This document shows positions 47,767 through 60,030 of a DNA stretch of 64,000 nucleotides, piece by piece. The DNA comes from Allium sativum (taxonomy: Eukaryota > Streptophyta > Magnoliopsida > Asparagales > Amaryllidaceae), in the NCBI GenBank assembly GCA_030737875.1, contig CM060910.1:252682427-252746426 (forward strand). Direction: 5' to 3'. A program made the position numbers and the translations under genes. Positions within the stretch are counted from its first letter, which is position 1. Every line of letters begins with the position of its first letter. The notes beneath the pieces were generated by a model, which was given only the letters and a program-made list of their open reading frames with translations, ran no database searches and was not told the DNA's origin.

Positions 47767-48827
47767 TACTCATAATAAATATTATGAGTACCCAAGAGTT
47801 TAAGGGAAAACACAGAAAATAAACTCCGGGTCAGTCATGGGACTGGTATGAGTAAACGATTTATAAGCAAGTTTAAATAAATCACAATGATTCATAAGAC
47901 CACGCCGTGAATACGGAACGGGTTTTTACCTTATGAGATCAAAACAGTTTACATATTTAAAACAGATATTATGATAATGTCTAGGTGTCCACAAATAATT
48001 ACAATCTAGTAGAATGCTTTCATCTCACATTCTACTTATAGTATACAAACAAAACCGTTAAGTGCTCATGGATATTGGGTTTCCAACTATGACAAGGTAT
48101 GGAATCACCTTCCGGAGGTGTATCTCTAGATACAAATACACGGGTTCAACAAGAACATCTTGTAACCCGGCCACACATGACCGACCACTCATTTCTCTTG
48201 AGTGTATCGAATGTATATCACCAACGGTGGTAGCAAGCCAACCGTTTCCCGAAACGGGTCAGAATCGACAATAGATTTTTAGAAGTAAATGAAACTCTAG
48301 ATCAGGTGATGATACATCCTAATGGGAGCTACCCACATAGTCATGCTGCCTGCCCGATTTTTGTCATTTCCGGTTGTGAAGCTTGAAGCTAAACGTACCC
48401 TGACACATGCTTTTTGTTTGCTTTGAACGTCACATCGTCAAACCCGCTAATCCACTAATTGACTTCTCCAAAAATAAATTATAAGTATAATGTAAGAGAA
48501 ACGAATTTCTCTACCACTTATAACTACGTTTGAAAAGATCAACGTACGTGATTAGTTAGGAGTACTCTGTCAGACGTTCGTCCATACAAGTTGTCCTGGG
48601 ACTGGACAAACCGAAGGTACTATTCCGTACAACCATCTTAGGCACTGTTATCTAAGATTTATACAATAGCCCTTGCATTTTACTCCGTCTTCAATATATT
48701 CAGCATTTTTGACTCGCAACGCTTATGCCAATACGGAGTGGTTCTTCGGATAATAATCCAACCGGTCTCTCCATATTAACAACGTTAAAATGGTCAAACT
48801 TTGATAGTCGATGACTTAACTATCAAA
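47767..48827 (-). other. Hairpin-rich conserved domain, left LTR of D
   Basis: Stems on this copy include TTTGATAGT / ACTATCAAA (48800-48827), TTGTCC / GGACAA around AGTCCCA (48591-48609), CAGTC / GACTG (47832-47845), and at the TGCCC / GGGCA position a perfect 10-bp TACTCATAAT / ATTATGAGTA (47767-47790). The right-LTR copy is 53711-54771. Confidence 0.65.
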
Positions 48828-49175
48828 TGAAAATACGTGTGCACACAACAATCTTGTTTCGAATTGAAATTCCTATTTGATCAATCATCATATATGTATA
48901 TATATATTGATATTTCTGTGTTTACGTATCACTATCCCTTCACATCAATCAGTCGTTGACTGTAATCATTAAGAGAACAATTTCCTAAGTATAAACCCCG
49001 AAGGCCGAAACCAACATCAGATAAATCCTCAGAAAATCATTCAACTTATTAATTCAAGTCAGTTTCTAATTTCAGTAACTTCATTTGAAATTCTTATTTT
49101 CAAGAATTCATGCTCCTTTAATATTTTTATTTCTAAAAATATTAACTTAACCTCTTTATTTCATATCATGTTATA

Positions 49176-49260
49176 CCGTGTGCGGAGCACGGGCTTTAAT
49201 CCTTTCTAGTGAAAAATCTTCTTTTAATTTACTTCATTTTATATTCGTGTGCGGAGCACG
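49176..49260 (-). repeat. Pair of CGTGTGCGGAGCACG palindromes in D
   Basis: Two copies (49176-49193 and 49246-49260) lie about 70 bases apart, each with CGTG / CACG arms. They correspond to the pair in B at 25295-25355. The right-LTR copies start near 55123 and 55192. Confidence 0.75.
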
Positions 49261-49319
49261 GGCTAAACTTTACTAATCAACTTCACTTAATTAATCTTCA
49301 CTTAATCAACTTGTCTTCA

Positions 49320-49425
49320 TCAACTTTACTTGATTAACTTAACTTGATTAACTTCAATTGATTAACTTCACTTGATTAACTTCAATTGATTAACTTCACT
49401 TGATTAACTTCACTTGATTTAACTA
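49320..49425 (+). repeat. 17-bp tandem array in left LTR of D
   Basis: Units of CTTGATTAACTTCAATT type repeat. The right LTR (about 55265-55350) has one unit fewer, showing slippage after insertion. Confidence 0.8.
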
Positions 49426-51003
49426 TTTTTAACTCGAATGTCTAACATCCGATCATCTTAAATCGAATAACTAATATTCAATTAAATTATAATCTAATTA
49501 ATTAGCTAAATCAACTTTAACTCGACTCATTACTTCTATTCAACTTTATCTTGATTAACTACATCCGTTCAACTTAACTTGATTAACTACATTTAATCAA
49601 CTAAACTCGATTCATCACTTCTGTTTAATCATCTCTATCTCGAATATCTAACATTCGATTCACACCGATCAGCTTATCGTTTATTTAATTATTTAAAAAA
49701 AAAAAATTATTTAACTTTAATTTTCGGAAACAGTCGTCTTTTCTGATCAGTCGAAATTACATGATCTGCTTGACGGATCACTGGTTTCTGTTGATCATCA
49801 AAAGGACTGTCACCTTTATATTTTTGCACCGTGGCTTCAACGAAGAAACACCACACCCCGGCCACCTCAGGCCACCGTACCTTCGGCCACTTCACCCACA
49901 CCCAGCACTTGACCCCACGCACCTATCACCACTGGTGCGGTGATCGTTGGCGGCTCAGGCGAGGCGCAGTTCGACTGCGAAGTCGACTGTGCAGCCGAGC
50001 CTCCATCGATCAGAAAATCATCCCCACACTCAAACGATGTATATAAAAATTTGTATCGTTTGTTTGTAAGATTCTACGATCATATTGCACAACTACTCAT
50101 AACCCTGTATTTCATTTATTTGCGTGTTTGGATTTCGCATTGACTCGTCAGCAGCATGTTTTCATGTTTCCATACAAATGTTTTGATGCTTTCATCACAC
50201 AGTGATATACAGACATGTATATGTATGTAATATGGTTAGTATGGGTATATAAACAGGTCCTTAGCTTAAGCAAACATTTATATATGAGATGTCCATAGTA
50301 ACAGTTTCATATAGTAAGAAAATTTGGTGTATTTCTAGCAGTAAACCCATCAAGCAAGTATGGCAGGAAACATGAGTATTCAAATAGCAAAATTACTCAA
50401 TCATAACGTGGCCTTTATGGTTTACTTTCAAGCATGCAACAATGATGTTTTTGTGAGTGTTTATTCATCATTTACAGCGGTTTAACATGGGGTTTTTACG
50501 GTAATCCTATAGCCTAACAGTTTTAAGTGTTCACGTGTTTAGCAAGCCAACATGGTACTATGTCTAACAGTAACAACCAACATAGATATAAGCTTATGTT
50601 GCTCTTCATTTGCATGAGAAACAAAGCAATACAAATGAGCTTTTACTCACCTAAACACAGCAGCAATGGGGCTTTGAATCCCTATTTTTCCTCCTCCTTT
50701 AACTCACGGTCTACACAGCAAACGATATGGCCAGATCTCCTCTGTTGCTTGCGTGTTTAATAGCAGCACATGGTTTTATTTCCCACTAATGGCTTGCGGC
50801 TTAACAGCACTACATGCGCTGGTTTCTTCTTTGTGTTTGCGGTTTTTGGCAAGCAGTTTAATGCTTCATTTTCTGGTGCTTTGTTGCGGGTTTAACAGCA
50901 GCACCATGGTCTCATTTTCTTCTCTAGATGCTTGCGGCATTTTACATTTTTTATGTTTTATTTCTTTGCGGTTTTAGCAGTCCTCAAAATGAAGAAGGAG
51001 CCT

Positions 51004-51013
51004 CCTATTTATA
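51004..51013 (-). promoter_or_regulatory. TATA box of left LTR of D
   Basis: TATAAATAGG on the minus strand lies 1.43 kb inside the LTR and is a canonical plant TATA sequence. The leader would start near 50980. The right-LTR copy is 56942-56951. Confidence 0.65.
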
Positions 51014-51291
51014 AACTAACCTATATTGTTTAATATAGCTTTATGATTTAGTTTAATCCACTAAAATCTTATTCTTCCTTTGTCAAAGGATATGGGCAGG
51101 AGGTGAAAGCAACAGGTGCTTTTGTTTTGTATGTACGTAGCTCGTTGGAATGGTGTAAGCCAACCATGTATATTTTCCTATATTAACTAATTTGCCTTAA
51201 TCTTCCTTAATCACTAGATTGTTGCGCAGGAAAATACATGGTGAAAGCAACTTCTAACTTGTTTTATATGTTTATATCTTGCTGGAGAAAG

Positions 51292-51706
51292 GTGAGCCAT
51301 TCATTGTTTTAAGCTATGACAAACATCACTATCCTACTTGTCCTTAGCTTCTAGAAGATGATTTAAACAAATGCTTTTAATTCTAGCATGATTCACCACC
51401 TATTTTCCTGCGCACGAATCTTGTAGCATCTCCTATTTTTATTAAAGTATTAATCCATAAATTACATATGTCCCTTTCACCTTTTGTCCTTGCATGAAAT
51501 TGGATGTTGGATGAATGTGAACCATACATGGTTTTAATCCATGGCAAACATCACTATCATGGGGTGATACTTGGTTTCTAGAATGAGATTAAACAATGTT
51601 TTAAATTCTAGCTTGCTTCATCACTTCATTAGCCTGCGCAACATCTTTGAATATCTCCATTTACATTATGCATTAATTCATTTAATACTCATGTGTCACT
51701 ATCATG
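51292..51706 (-). repeat. 225-bp direct repeat in U3 of D
   Basis: Two diverged units (51292-51481 and 51517-51706) share blocks such as ACAAACATCACTATC, AATTCTAGC and CCTGCGCA in the same order, about 225 bases apart. They occupy the place of the U3 core repeats of B. The right-LTR copy is 57230-57644. Confidence 0.7.
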
Positions 51707-52446
51707 TAGTATCCACTAGTTTTATCATGAAGCATCTATGCTAATGGGCTTGGTTCTAAAGTGGATGGTTTCTTGTATATGGCCCTCTTGCTTTGCTGTG
51801 TGTGGATGCTTCCTTGCGCAATACTGTGGGCTGCTAAGGCTTTCTAGTATGCATGATTCTATGGTATTTTATAGCCTACAAGTCCACGTGTTTGTGTGTT
51901 TTAATGTACATCAGTTTCACTTAGTTTCTATGCGCAAGCATTTGGTTGAAGTTTGGGCTTGAATGTCGCATGAAAGCATGGCTTTGGTCTAGGCAAGTTG
52001 CACTAAAATTAGTCCATGGTTTTCTCTAAATTTCACTGCTAATTCATGTCTAAAACAGGTTGCACTAAGGTCCTGCAGTAGCCTAGTTATCATCTGATAA
52101 ATCTCTCTTTAAGTTGTTGTTGAAGTTATTTCTCCAATCGATCGATTTCTCAAGTTAAAGATTTGCGACGCTTTAGTTACAGTTCCTTTAGTAACGCTTT
52201 GCTATAGCGCTTCACTAACGCTGCTATAGAGTTCTACTACTACTACTATTGTTGTTTACTACAGAATTTAGTTACGCCAAAAGTTGTTAAGTTTTAGCGA
52301 CGCTCACTGATGTTATAAATAAACTTATCACAAATTTTCGGGTCATTCAAATGAATATCAACATTAATAACTAAATTATTAATGTATTGCAAAAATTTTA
52401 GTTCTGACGTATTTTAGTCGTCGTCCGAAAATCCCGGGTTGTTACA

Positions 52447-52482
52447 ATCTTCCCACCTTAAAAAGATTTCGTCCTCGAAATC
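52447..52482 (-). other. PPT and upstream palindrome of D
   Basis: In element sense GATTTCGAGGACGAAATC (52482-52465) is followed by TTTTTAAGGTGGGAAGAT, then the LTR. The palindrome keeps pairing with G-C closing where A and B have A-T. Confidence 0.8.
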
Positions 52483-53332
52483 GTAAGTACGAGTAAGTCC
52501 AAGTTATAATCAAAGTTATAAACTTACATCCATAAATAATCAACATACATCAGCCAATTGTTATTTATCACAGTTATTTCCCTAACTTCAAATATCTGTT
52601 ACTACAGTTTGAAAACATTTCAACTACTGCATTACTATTTCCCAATGTCCATCAGTTCCTAACCGTAAATCTGTAAGTGAATTACCTCCTAAATATCAAC
52701 CCCGAAGATCGAAATCAACATCAGATTGATACCTAGAAAATTATTCAACTTAATCCATTTCCAGTTAGGTTCTAATTTCTTAACTTCACATCTTAATTCC
52801 TTGTTACCCATATTACTTAAAATATGATCGATTTCCTTCGGAAAATAAATCTCAAATCTTTATTAACTTCCTCCTTTTTGAATTGACTTATCCAAATATA
52901 TCCATTTGTACTGAATTCTCTTTTTACTTGAATCTATATCCAACGATCTCAAGTCCACTTCACTTAACTCCGTTAAGTTTTATACCAATTAATTTCTAAA
53001 TTAGTTATCTTCGTTTTCAAGACTCCTTAAATCTGATTTTATTTCAATAACCAGTAAGTTCACTTTTCTTAAGTTTAACTTAAGTCTAGACTTAATTTGG
53101 TGAAAATCCAAATTTTAATTCAATTTAAAATCCTAACTTATTTCCTATATCAATATGATTAGATGTTATTCTAATTCAATTCAACCCTTCTTGAATTGAT
53201 TCTAAGGCTAACCCTAATTACCTTAACTTAAGTTGATTTCTCCTAGATATATATTCTATATATATAATAGCATCCAACTTTTAAAATACATTCTCTCAAC
53301 ACTAACCCAAAGCCTAGGTATACGATAGCTAA

Positions 53333-53344
53333 GCTCTGATACCA
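53333..53344 (-). other. PBS of element D
   Basis: TGGTATCAGAGC on the minus strand, two bases inside the LTR, is the same initiator tRNA-Met match as in A and B. Confidence 0.92.
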
Positions 53345-53346
53345 AC

Positions 53347-56300
53347 TGTAACGACCCGGATTTCAGAGACCTTGGATATCCGATATATCTCACATATCGA
53401 GCGTCCAAGAGTCGACAAAATCCAGATAATTATGAAAGAAAAGAAATAGATAGAAGATAGAACAAAGACAAGACATTAGAATCTCACAGCGGAACTTGGT
53501 TCAATATATTAATAACCCAAAATATTACATAACATAATTCAAGTACATTGGAATACTTCATACATAGGGATACATATCATCACAATTACTTACTTAACAC
53601 TTGTGATACTAACTTGCAGATAATTCTACATAACATATGATCGATAAGCCAACACTTCAGATCCTGCCATCCAGCTACTCCAAGTTACCTTAAAACCTGG
53701 ATCACTTGTCTACTCATAATAAATATTATGAGTACCCAAGAGTTTAAGGGAAAACACAGAAAATAAACTCCGGGTCAGTCATGGGACTGGTATGAGTAAA
53801 CGATTTATAAGCAAGTTTAAATAAATCACAATGATTCATAAGACCACGCCGTGAATACGGAACGGGTTTTTACCTTATGAGATCAAAACAGTTTACATAT
53901 TTAAAACAGATATTATGATAATGTCTAGGTGTCCACAAATAATTACAATCTAGTAGAATGCTTTCATCTCACATTCTACTTATAGTATACAAACAAAACC
54001 GTTAAGTGCTCATGGATATTGGGTTTCCAACTATGACAAGGTATGGAATCACCTTCCGGAGGTGTATCTCTAGATACAAATACACGGGTTCAACAAGAAC
54101 ATCTTGTAACCCGGCCACACATGACCGACCACTCATTTCTCTTGAGTGTATCGAATGTATATCACCAACGGTGGTAGCAAGCCAACCGTTTCCCGAAACG
54201 GGTCAGAATCGACAATAGATTTTTAGAAGTAAATGAAACTCTAGATCAGGTGATGATACATCCTAATGGGAGCTACCCACATAGTCATGCTGCCTGCCCG
54301 ATTTTTGTCATTTCCGGTTGTGAAGCTTGAAGCTAAACGTACCCTGACACATGCTTTTTGTTTGCTTTGAACGTCACATCGTCAAACCCGCTAATCCACT
54401 AATTGACTTCTCCAAAAATAAATTATAAGTATAATGTAAGAGAAACGAATTTCTCTACCACTTATAACTACGTTTGAAAAGATCAACGTACGTGATTAGT
54501 TAGGAGTACTCTGTCAGACGTTCGTCCATACAAGTTGTCCTGGGACTGGACAAACCGAAGGTACTATTCCGTACAACCATCTTAGGCACTGTTATCTAAG
54601 ATTTATACAATAGCCCTTGCATTTTACTCCGTCTTCAATATATTCAGCATTTTTGACTCGCAACGCTTATGCCAATACGGAGTGGTTCTTCGGATAATAA
54701 TCCAACCGGTCTCTCCATATTAACAACGTTAAAATGGTCAAACTTTGATAGTCGATGACTTAACTATCAAATGAAAATACGTGTGCACACAACAATCTTG
54801 TTTCGAATTGAAATTCCTATTTGATCAATCATCATATATGTATATATATATATTGATATTTCTGTGTTTACGTATCACTATCCCTTCACATCAATCAGTC
54901 GTTGACTGTAATCATTAAGAGAACAATTTCCTAAGTATAAACCCCGAAGGCCGAAACCAACATCAGATAAATCCTCAGAAAATCATTCAACTTATTAATT
55001 CAAGTCAGTTTCTAATTTCAGTAACTTCATTTGAAATTCTTATTTTCAAGAATTCATGCTCCTTTAATATTTTTATTTCTAAAAATATTAACTTAACCTC
55101 TTTATTTCATATCATGTTATACCGTGTGCGGAGCACGGGCTTTAATCCTTTCTAGTGAAAAATCTTCTTTTAATTTACTTCATTTTATATTCGTGTGCGG
55201 AGCACGGGCTAAACTTTACTAATCAACTTCACTTAATTAATCTTCACTTAATCAACTTGTCTTCATCAACTTTACTTGATTAACTTAACTTGATTAACTT
55301 CAATTGATTAACTTCACTTGATTAACTTCAATTGATTAACTTCACTTGATTTAACTATTTTAAACTCGAATGTCTAACATCCGATCATCTTAAATCGAAT
55401 AACTAATATTCAATTAAATTATAATCTAATTAATTAGCTAAATCAACTTTAACTCGACTCATTACTTCTATTCAACTTTATCTTGATTAACTACATCCGT
55501 TCAACTTAACTTGATTAACTACATTTAATCAACTAAACTCGATTCATCACTTCTGTTTAATCATCTCTATCTCGAATATCTAACATTCGATTCACACCGA
55601 TCAGCTTATCGTTTATTTAATTATTTAAAAAAAAATTAAATAAATTATTTAACTTTAATTTTCGGAAACAGTCGTCTTTTCTGATCAGTCGAAATTACAT
55701 GATCTGCTTGACGGATCACTGGTTTCTGTTGATCATCAAAAGGACTGTCACCTTTATATTTTTGCACCGTGGCTTCAACGAAGAAACACCACACCCCGGC
55801 CACCTCAGGCCACCGTACCTTCGGCCACTTCACCCACACCCAGCACTTGACCCCACGCACCTATCACCACTGGTGCGGTGATCGTTGGCGGCTCAGGCGA
55901 GGCGCAGTTCGACTGCGAAGTCGACTGTGCAGCCGAGCCTCCATCGATCAGAAAATCATCCCCACACTCAAACGATGTATATAAAAATTTGTATCGTTTG
56001 TTTGTAAGATTCTACGATCATATTGCACAACTACTCATAACCCTGTATTTCATTTATTTGCGTGTTTGGATTTCGCATTGACTCGTCAGCAGCATGTTTT
56101 TATGTTTCCATACAAATGTTTTGATGCTTTCATCACACAGTGATATACAGACATGTATATGTATGTAATATGGTTAGTATGGGTATATAAACAGGTCCTT
56201 AGCTTAAGCAAACATTTATATATGAGATGTCCATAGTAACAGTTTCATATAGTAAGCAAATTTGGTGTATTTCTAGCAGTAAACCCATCAAGCAAGTATG

Positions 56301-58379
56301 GCAGGAAACATGAGTATTCAAATAGCAAAATTACTCAATCATAACGTGGCCTTTATGGTTTACTTTCAAGCATGCAACAATGATGTTTTTGTGAGTGTTT
56401 ATTCATCATTTACAGCGGTTTAACATGGGGTTTTTACGGTAATCCTATAGCCTAACAGTTTTAAGTGTTCACGTGTTTAGCAAGCCAACATGGTACTATG
56501 TCTAACAGTAACAACCAACATAGATATAAGCTTATGTTGCTCTTCATTTGCATGAGAAACAAAGCAATACAAATGAGCTTTTACTCACCTAAACACAGCA
56601 GCAATGGGGCTTTGAATCCCTATTTTTCCTCCTCCTTTAACTCACGGTCTACACAGCAAACGATATGGCCAGATCTCCTTTGTTGCTTGCGTGTTTAATA
56701 GCAGCACATGGTTTTATTTCCCACTAATGGCTTGCGGCTTAACAGCACTACATGCGCCGGTTTCTTCTTTGTGTTTGCGGTTTTTGGCAAGCAGTTTAAT
56801 GCTTCATTTTCTGGTGCTTTGTTGCGGGTTTAACAGCAGCACCATGGTCTCATTTTCTTCTCTAGATGCTTGCGGCATTTTACAGTTTTTATGTTTTATT
56901 TCTTTGCGGTTTTAGCAGTCCTCAAAATGAAGAAGGAGCCTCCTATTTATAAACTAACCTATATTGTTTAATATAGCTTTATGAATTAGTTTAATCCACT
57001 AAAATCTTATTCTTCCTTTGTCAAAGGATATGCGCAGGAGGTGAAAGCAACAGGTGCTTTTGTTTTGTATGTACGTAGCTCGTTGGAATGGTGTAAGCCA
57101 ACCATGTATATTTTCCTATATTAACTAATTTGCCTTAATCTTCCTTAATCACTAGATTGTTGCACAGGAAAATACATGGTGAAAGCAACTTCTAACTTGT
57201 TTTATATGTTTATATCTTGCTGGAGAAAGGTGAGCCATTCATTGTTTTAAGCTATGACAAACATCACTATCCTACTTGTCCTTAGCTTCTAGAAGATGAT
57301 TTAAACAAATGCTTTTAATTCTAGCATGATTCACCACCTATTTTCCTGCGCACGAATCTTGTAGCATCTCCTATTTTTATTAAAGTATTAATCCATAAAT
57401 TACATATGTCCCTTTCACCTTTTGTCCTTGCATGAAATTGGATGTTGGATGAATGTGAACAATACATGGTTTTAATCCATGGCAAACATCACTATCATGG
57501 GGTGATACTTGGTTTCTAGAATGAGATTAAACAATGTTTTAAATTCTAGCTTGCTTCATCACTTCATTAGCCTGCGCAACATCTTTGAATATCTCCATTT
57601 ACATTATGCATTAATTCATTTAATACTCATGTGTCACTATCATGTAGTATCCACTAGTTTTATCATGAAGCATCTATGCTAATGGGCTTGGTTCTAAAGT
57701 GGATGGTTGCTTGTATATGGCCCTCTTGCTTTGCTGTGTGTGGATGCTTCCTTGCGCAATACTGGGCTGCTAAGGCTTTCTAGTATGCATGATTCTATGG
57801 TATTTTATAGCCTACAAGTCCACGTGTTTGTGTGTTTTAATGTACATCAGTTTCACTTAGTTTCTATGCGCAAGCATTTGGTTGAAGTTTGGGCTTGAAT
57901 GTCGCATGAAAGCATGGCTTTGGTCTAGGCAAGTTGCACTAAAATTAGTCCATGGTTTTCTCTAAATTTCACTGCTAATTCATGTCTAAAACAGGTTGCA
58001 CTAAGGTCCTGCAGTAGCCTAGTTATCATCTGATAAATCTCTCTTTAAGTTGTTGTTGAAGTTATTTCTCCAATCGATCGATTTCTCAAGTTAAAGATTT
58101 GCGACGCTTTAGTTACAGTTCCTTTAGTAACGCTTTGCTATAGCGCTTCACTAACGCTGCTATAGAGTTCTACTACTACTATTGTTGTTTACTACAGAAT
58201 TTAGTTACGCCAAAAGTTGTTAAGTTTTAGCGACGCTCACTGATGTTATAAATAAACTTATCACAAATTTTCGGGTCATTCAAATGAATATCAACATTAA
58301 TAACTAAATTATTAATGTATTGCAAAAATTTTAGTTCTGACGTATTTTAGTCGTCGTCCGAAAATCCCGGGTTGTTACA
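53347..58379 (-). repeat. Right LTR of element D (5' LTR in element sense)
   Basis: It aligns with 47403-52446, starting at offset 5944, with small indels. It ends at 58379 and is followed by TSD GAGTA. Confidence 0.92.
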
Positions 58380-58384
58380 GAGTA

Positions 58385-60030
58385 AGTGTGTTTTCATGTA
58401 ATAACAAGATATAATATTTAATTATATTTGAAATGAAAGAAGTTAATTAAACTTACCAACATACGAGAGTATTAGATATAGGGTACCACCAGCTTTGCTC
58501 TACGGGATGAATAGATGGGAAAAGGGATAATGATTTGAGAAATTTCCTTTTTTTGAATTCAATAATCTTGATAAAGCGAAGTTGATTTGAGTTAAGCTGG
58601 TGGAATAAAATTTTATAATCTTTTAAAAGGATTTCCAATGAAAGATTTAAATAAGAAGTTCAAAGAAGGTGAATCTTTGATAAGATTTAAGGGTAATTCC
58701 CAATGTAAAGAATGATTTGAGTAAAAAATATATTATGAAATGGAATGAAACTCATGATATTTTATATATCAATAATGGTTTATAAAGATGCGCTAGCTAT
58801 TCCAAAAGACTGGGTTCGACCTATTCTGAATAATTGTATGACGAGTATTGAAGATATTTGAAGACAGTGGAAGACCGAACATCTTCACATTGTTTGAATT
58901 GATTGCTGATATCTCGATTGGGAGGTACACCCAAGATGAGGTTCTAAGTGGCAGTTGTCCGGATTTGCAAGGGCCTCTCTCATGTATTGGACGAGGAATA
59001 AGGTGCCTTCGGTTTCGTTCGAACCCAAGATGAACTTGTAAATGGATGTGTGTCTGACATTATATTTTACAGCATAACTAATTGGCTTCTATTGATGATA
59101 TATCAGTTGGTGGCGAAGAATTTATTCTATTCTCTTAGCTTAACGCCCTCTTCTGAGACTTATGTACTCAGAAGGTTATATATTAATAGACGTCGATTAT
59201 ATGTTGTGAATTGACAATGTGATATGCAAAGAGCTGAGCCGATCAAAGCTTTTGTTGAAAAGAAGAGCTTTGAAGGTGATGATCAAAGCATGGCTTATAT
59301 ATAGCATAACTTTGTGTTAAAACGTGACTTTTGAGCCTTACAACCCGTAAATGGCTGAAAACATGATGATGGACGGTAGAGATAAGGGCATACATTCTCT
59401 TCCAGCTAAAGTGATGACATGGTATGGATCCCATGCAAGTTTACTATTGTGGATGATAAATCGAGGCGCCTCGGATGAATGGTCAAATACGGCCGGGGAA
59501 TATTATGTTCAGGTAAGATTCCAACCAGCCTGTTAGAGCTGGTCCGCTCTACCGATCTGAAGGATCATATGTTAGTCCTGGGGCATCCTACTAGAGGTGT
59601 GCCGAACGATTAAGGAAGATCCTTTGCCTTGGTCGTTGATGGAATCCAACTTCCAATACGAGCTTTGCGTTTTCAGATGTAACCTAACAGCCAATATAAT
59701 GGGATGAGACATTATGTAAGCTAAGATTTATACATTTACTTTCGGAAGTGATTTCCACACTATGCATTGGTAATAATAAAAGATAATTTCGCGTATCGAG
59801 CATGTTTGGTTATTATAAGGTAAAACTCTTTCCTCCAGCATGTGTTGCATTGTGTGATGGGACTTGAGTCTTATGATAGCTCCATTTTTCTAAAAACATG
59901 TGGGTAGTTTATGATTGATATTCATGTGGAGAAAACTCGTTCCGTATTATACGGCGTGGTCCTGTGATTTATCCAAATTTAAATTACAAGTAAATAATTG
60001 TTTTAGTTCTCATAACAGCCCTACAACCAA
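58385..60030 (+). mobile_element. LTR relic F, right part
   Basis: It continues F after D. It is homologous to E from about 3360 (TTAGATATAGGGTACCACCA at 58470) to about 4910. It keeps the GTGCCTTCGGTTTCGTTC block (59003) and the TTATAAGG...GTCTTATGA stem block (59812-59873), but stops at about 60010, just where the CAGTC hairpin block starts in E. Confidence 0.6.

Larger units (their letters stand above)
47403..52446 (-). repeat. Left LTR of element D (3' LTR in element sense)
   Basis: In element sense it starts TGTAACAACCCGGG (52446) and ends CCGGGTCGTTACA. It contains U3 with long direct repeats, a strong TATA box (51004-51013), a leader with GCGGTTTAACAGCAGCA-type repeats (50750-50980), a GC-rich part (49830-50020) and the structured domain (47767-48827). 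Confidence 0.92.
52447..53346 (-). other. Internal region of D, noncoding
   Basis: There are only 900 bases between the LTRs. No coding motif is seen. Confidence 0.85.
47403..58379 (-). mobile_element. Element D: complete giant-LTR noncoding retroelement
   Basis: The minus-strand element has left LTR 47403-52446 (5044 bp), centre 52447-53346 (900 bp) and right LTR 53347-58379 (5033 bp). The TSD GAGTA is at 47398-47402 and 58380-58384. PBS is at 53333-53344 and PPT complement at 52447-52463. The LTRs differ by a few substitutions and short-repeat changes (a 17-bp unit near 49400, a TA step near 48897, a CTA triplet near 52243), so D is older than B but still young. It is a different family from A and B: U3 and leader are unrelated by eye, but the termini, the palindromes and the structured domain are shared. 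No protein domain is present. Confidence 0.92.

Noticed and set aside
49176..49260. CRISPR-like or satellite repeats (CGTGTGCGGAGCACG)
   Set aside because: There are only two copies per LTR, in plant nuclear sequence, with no spacer regularity.
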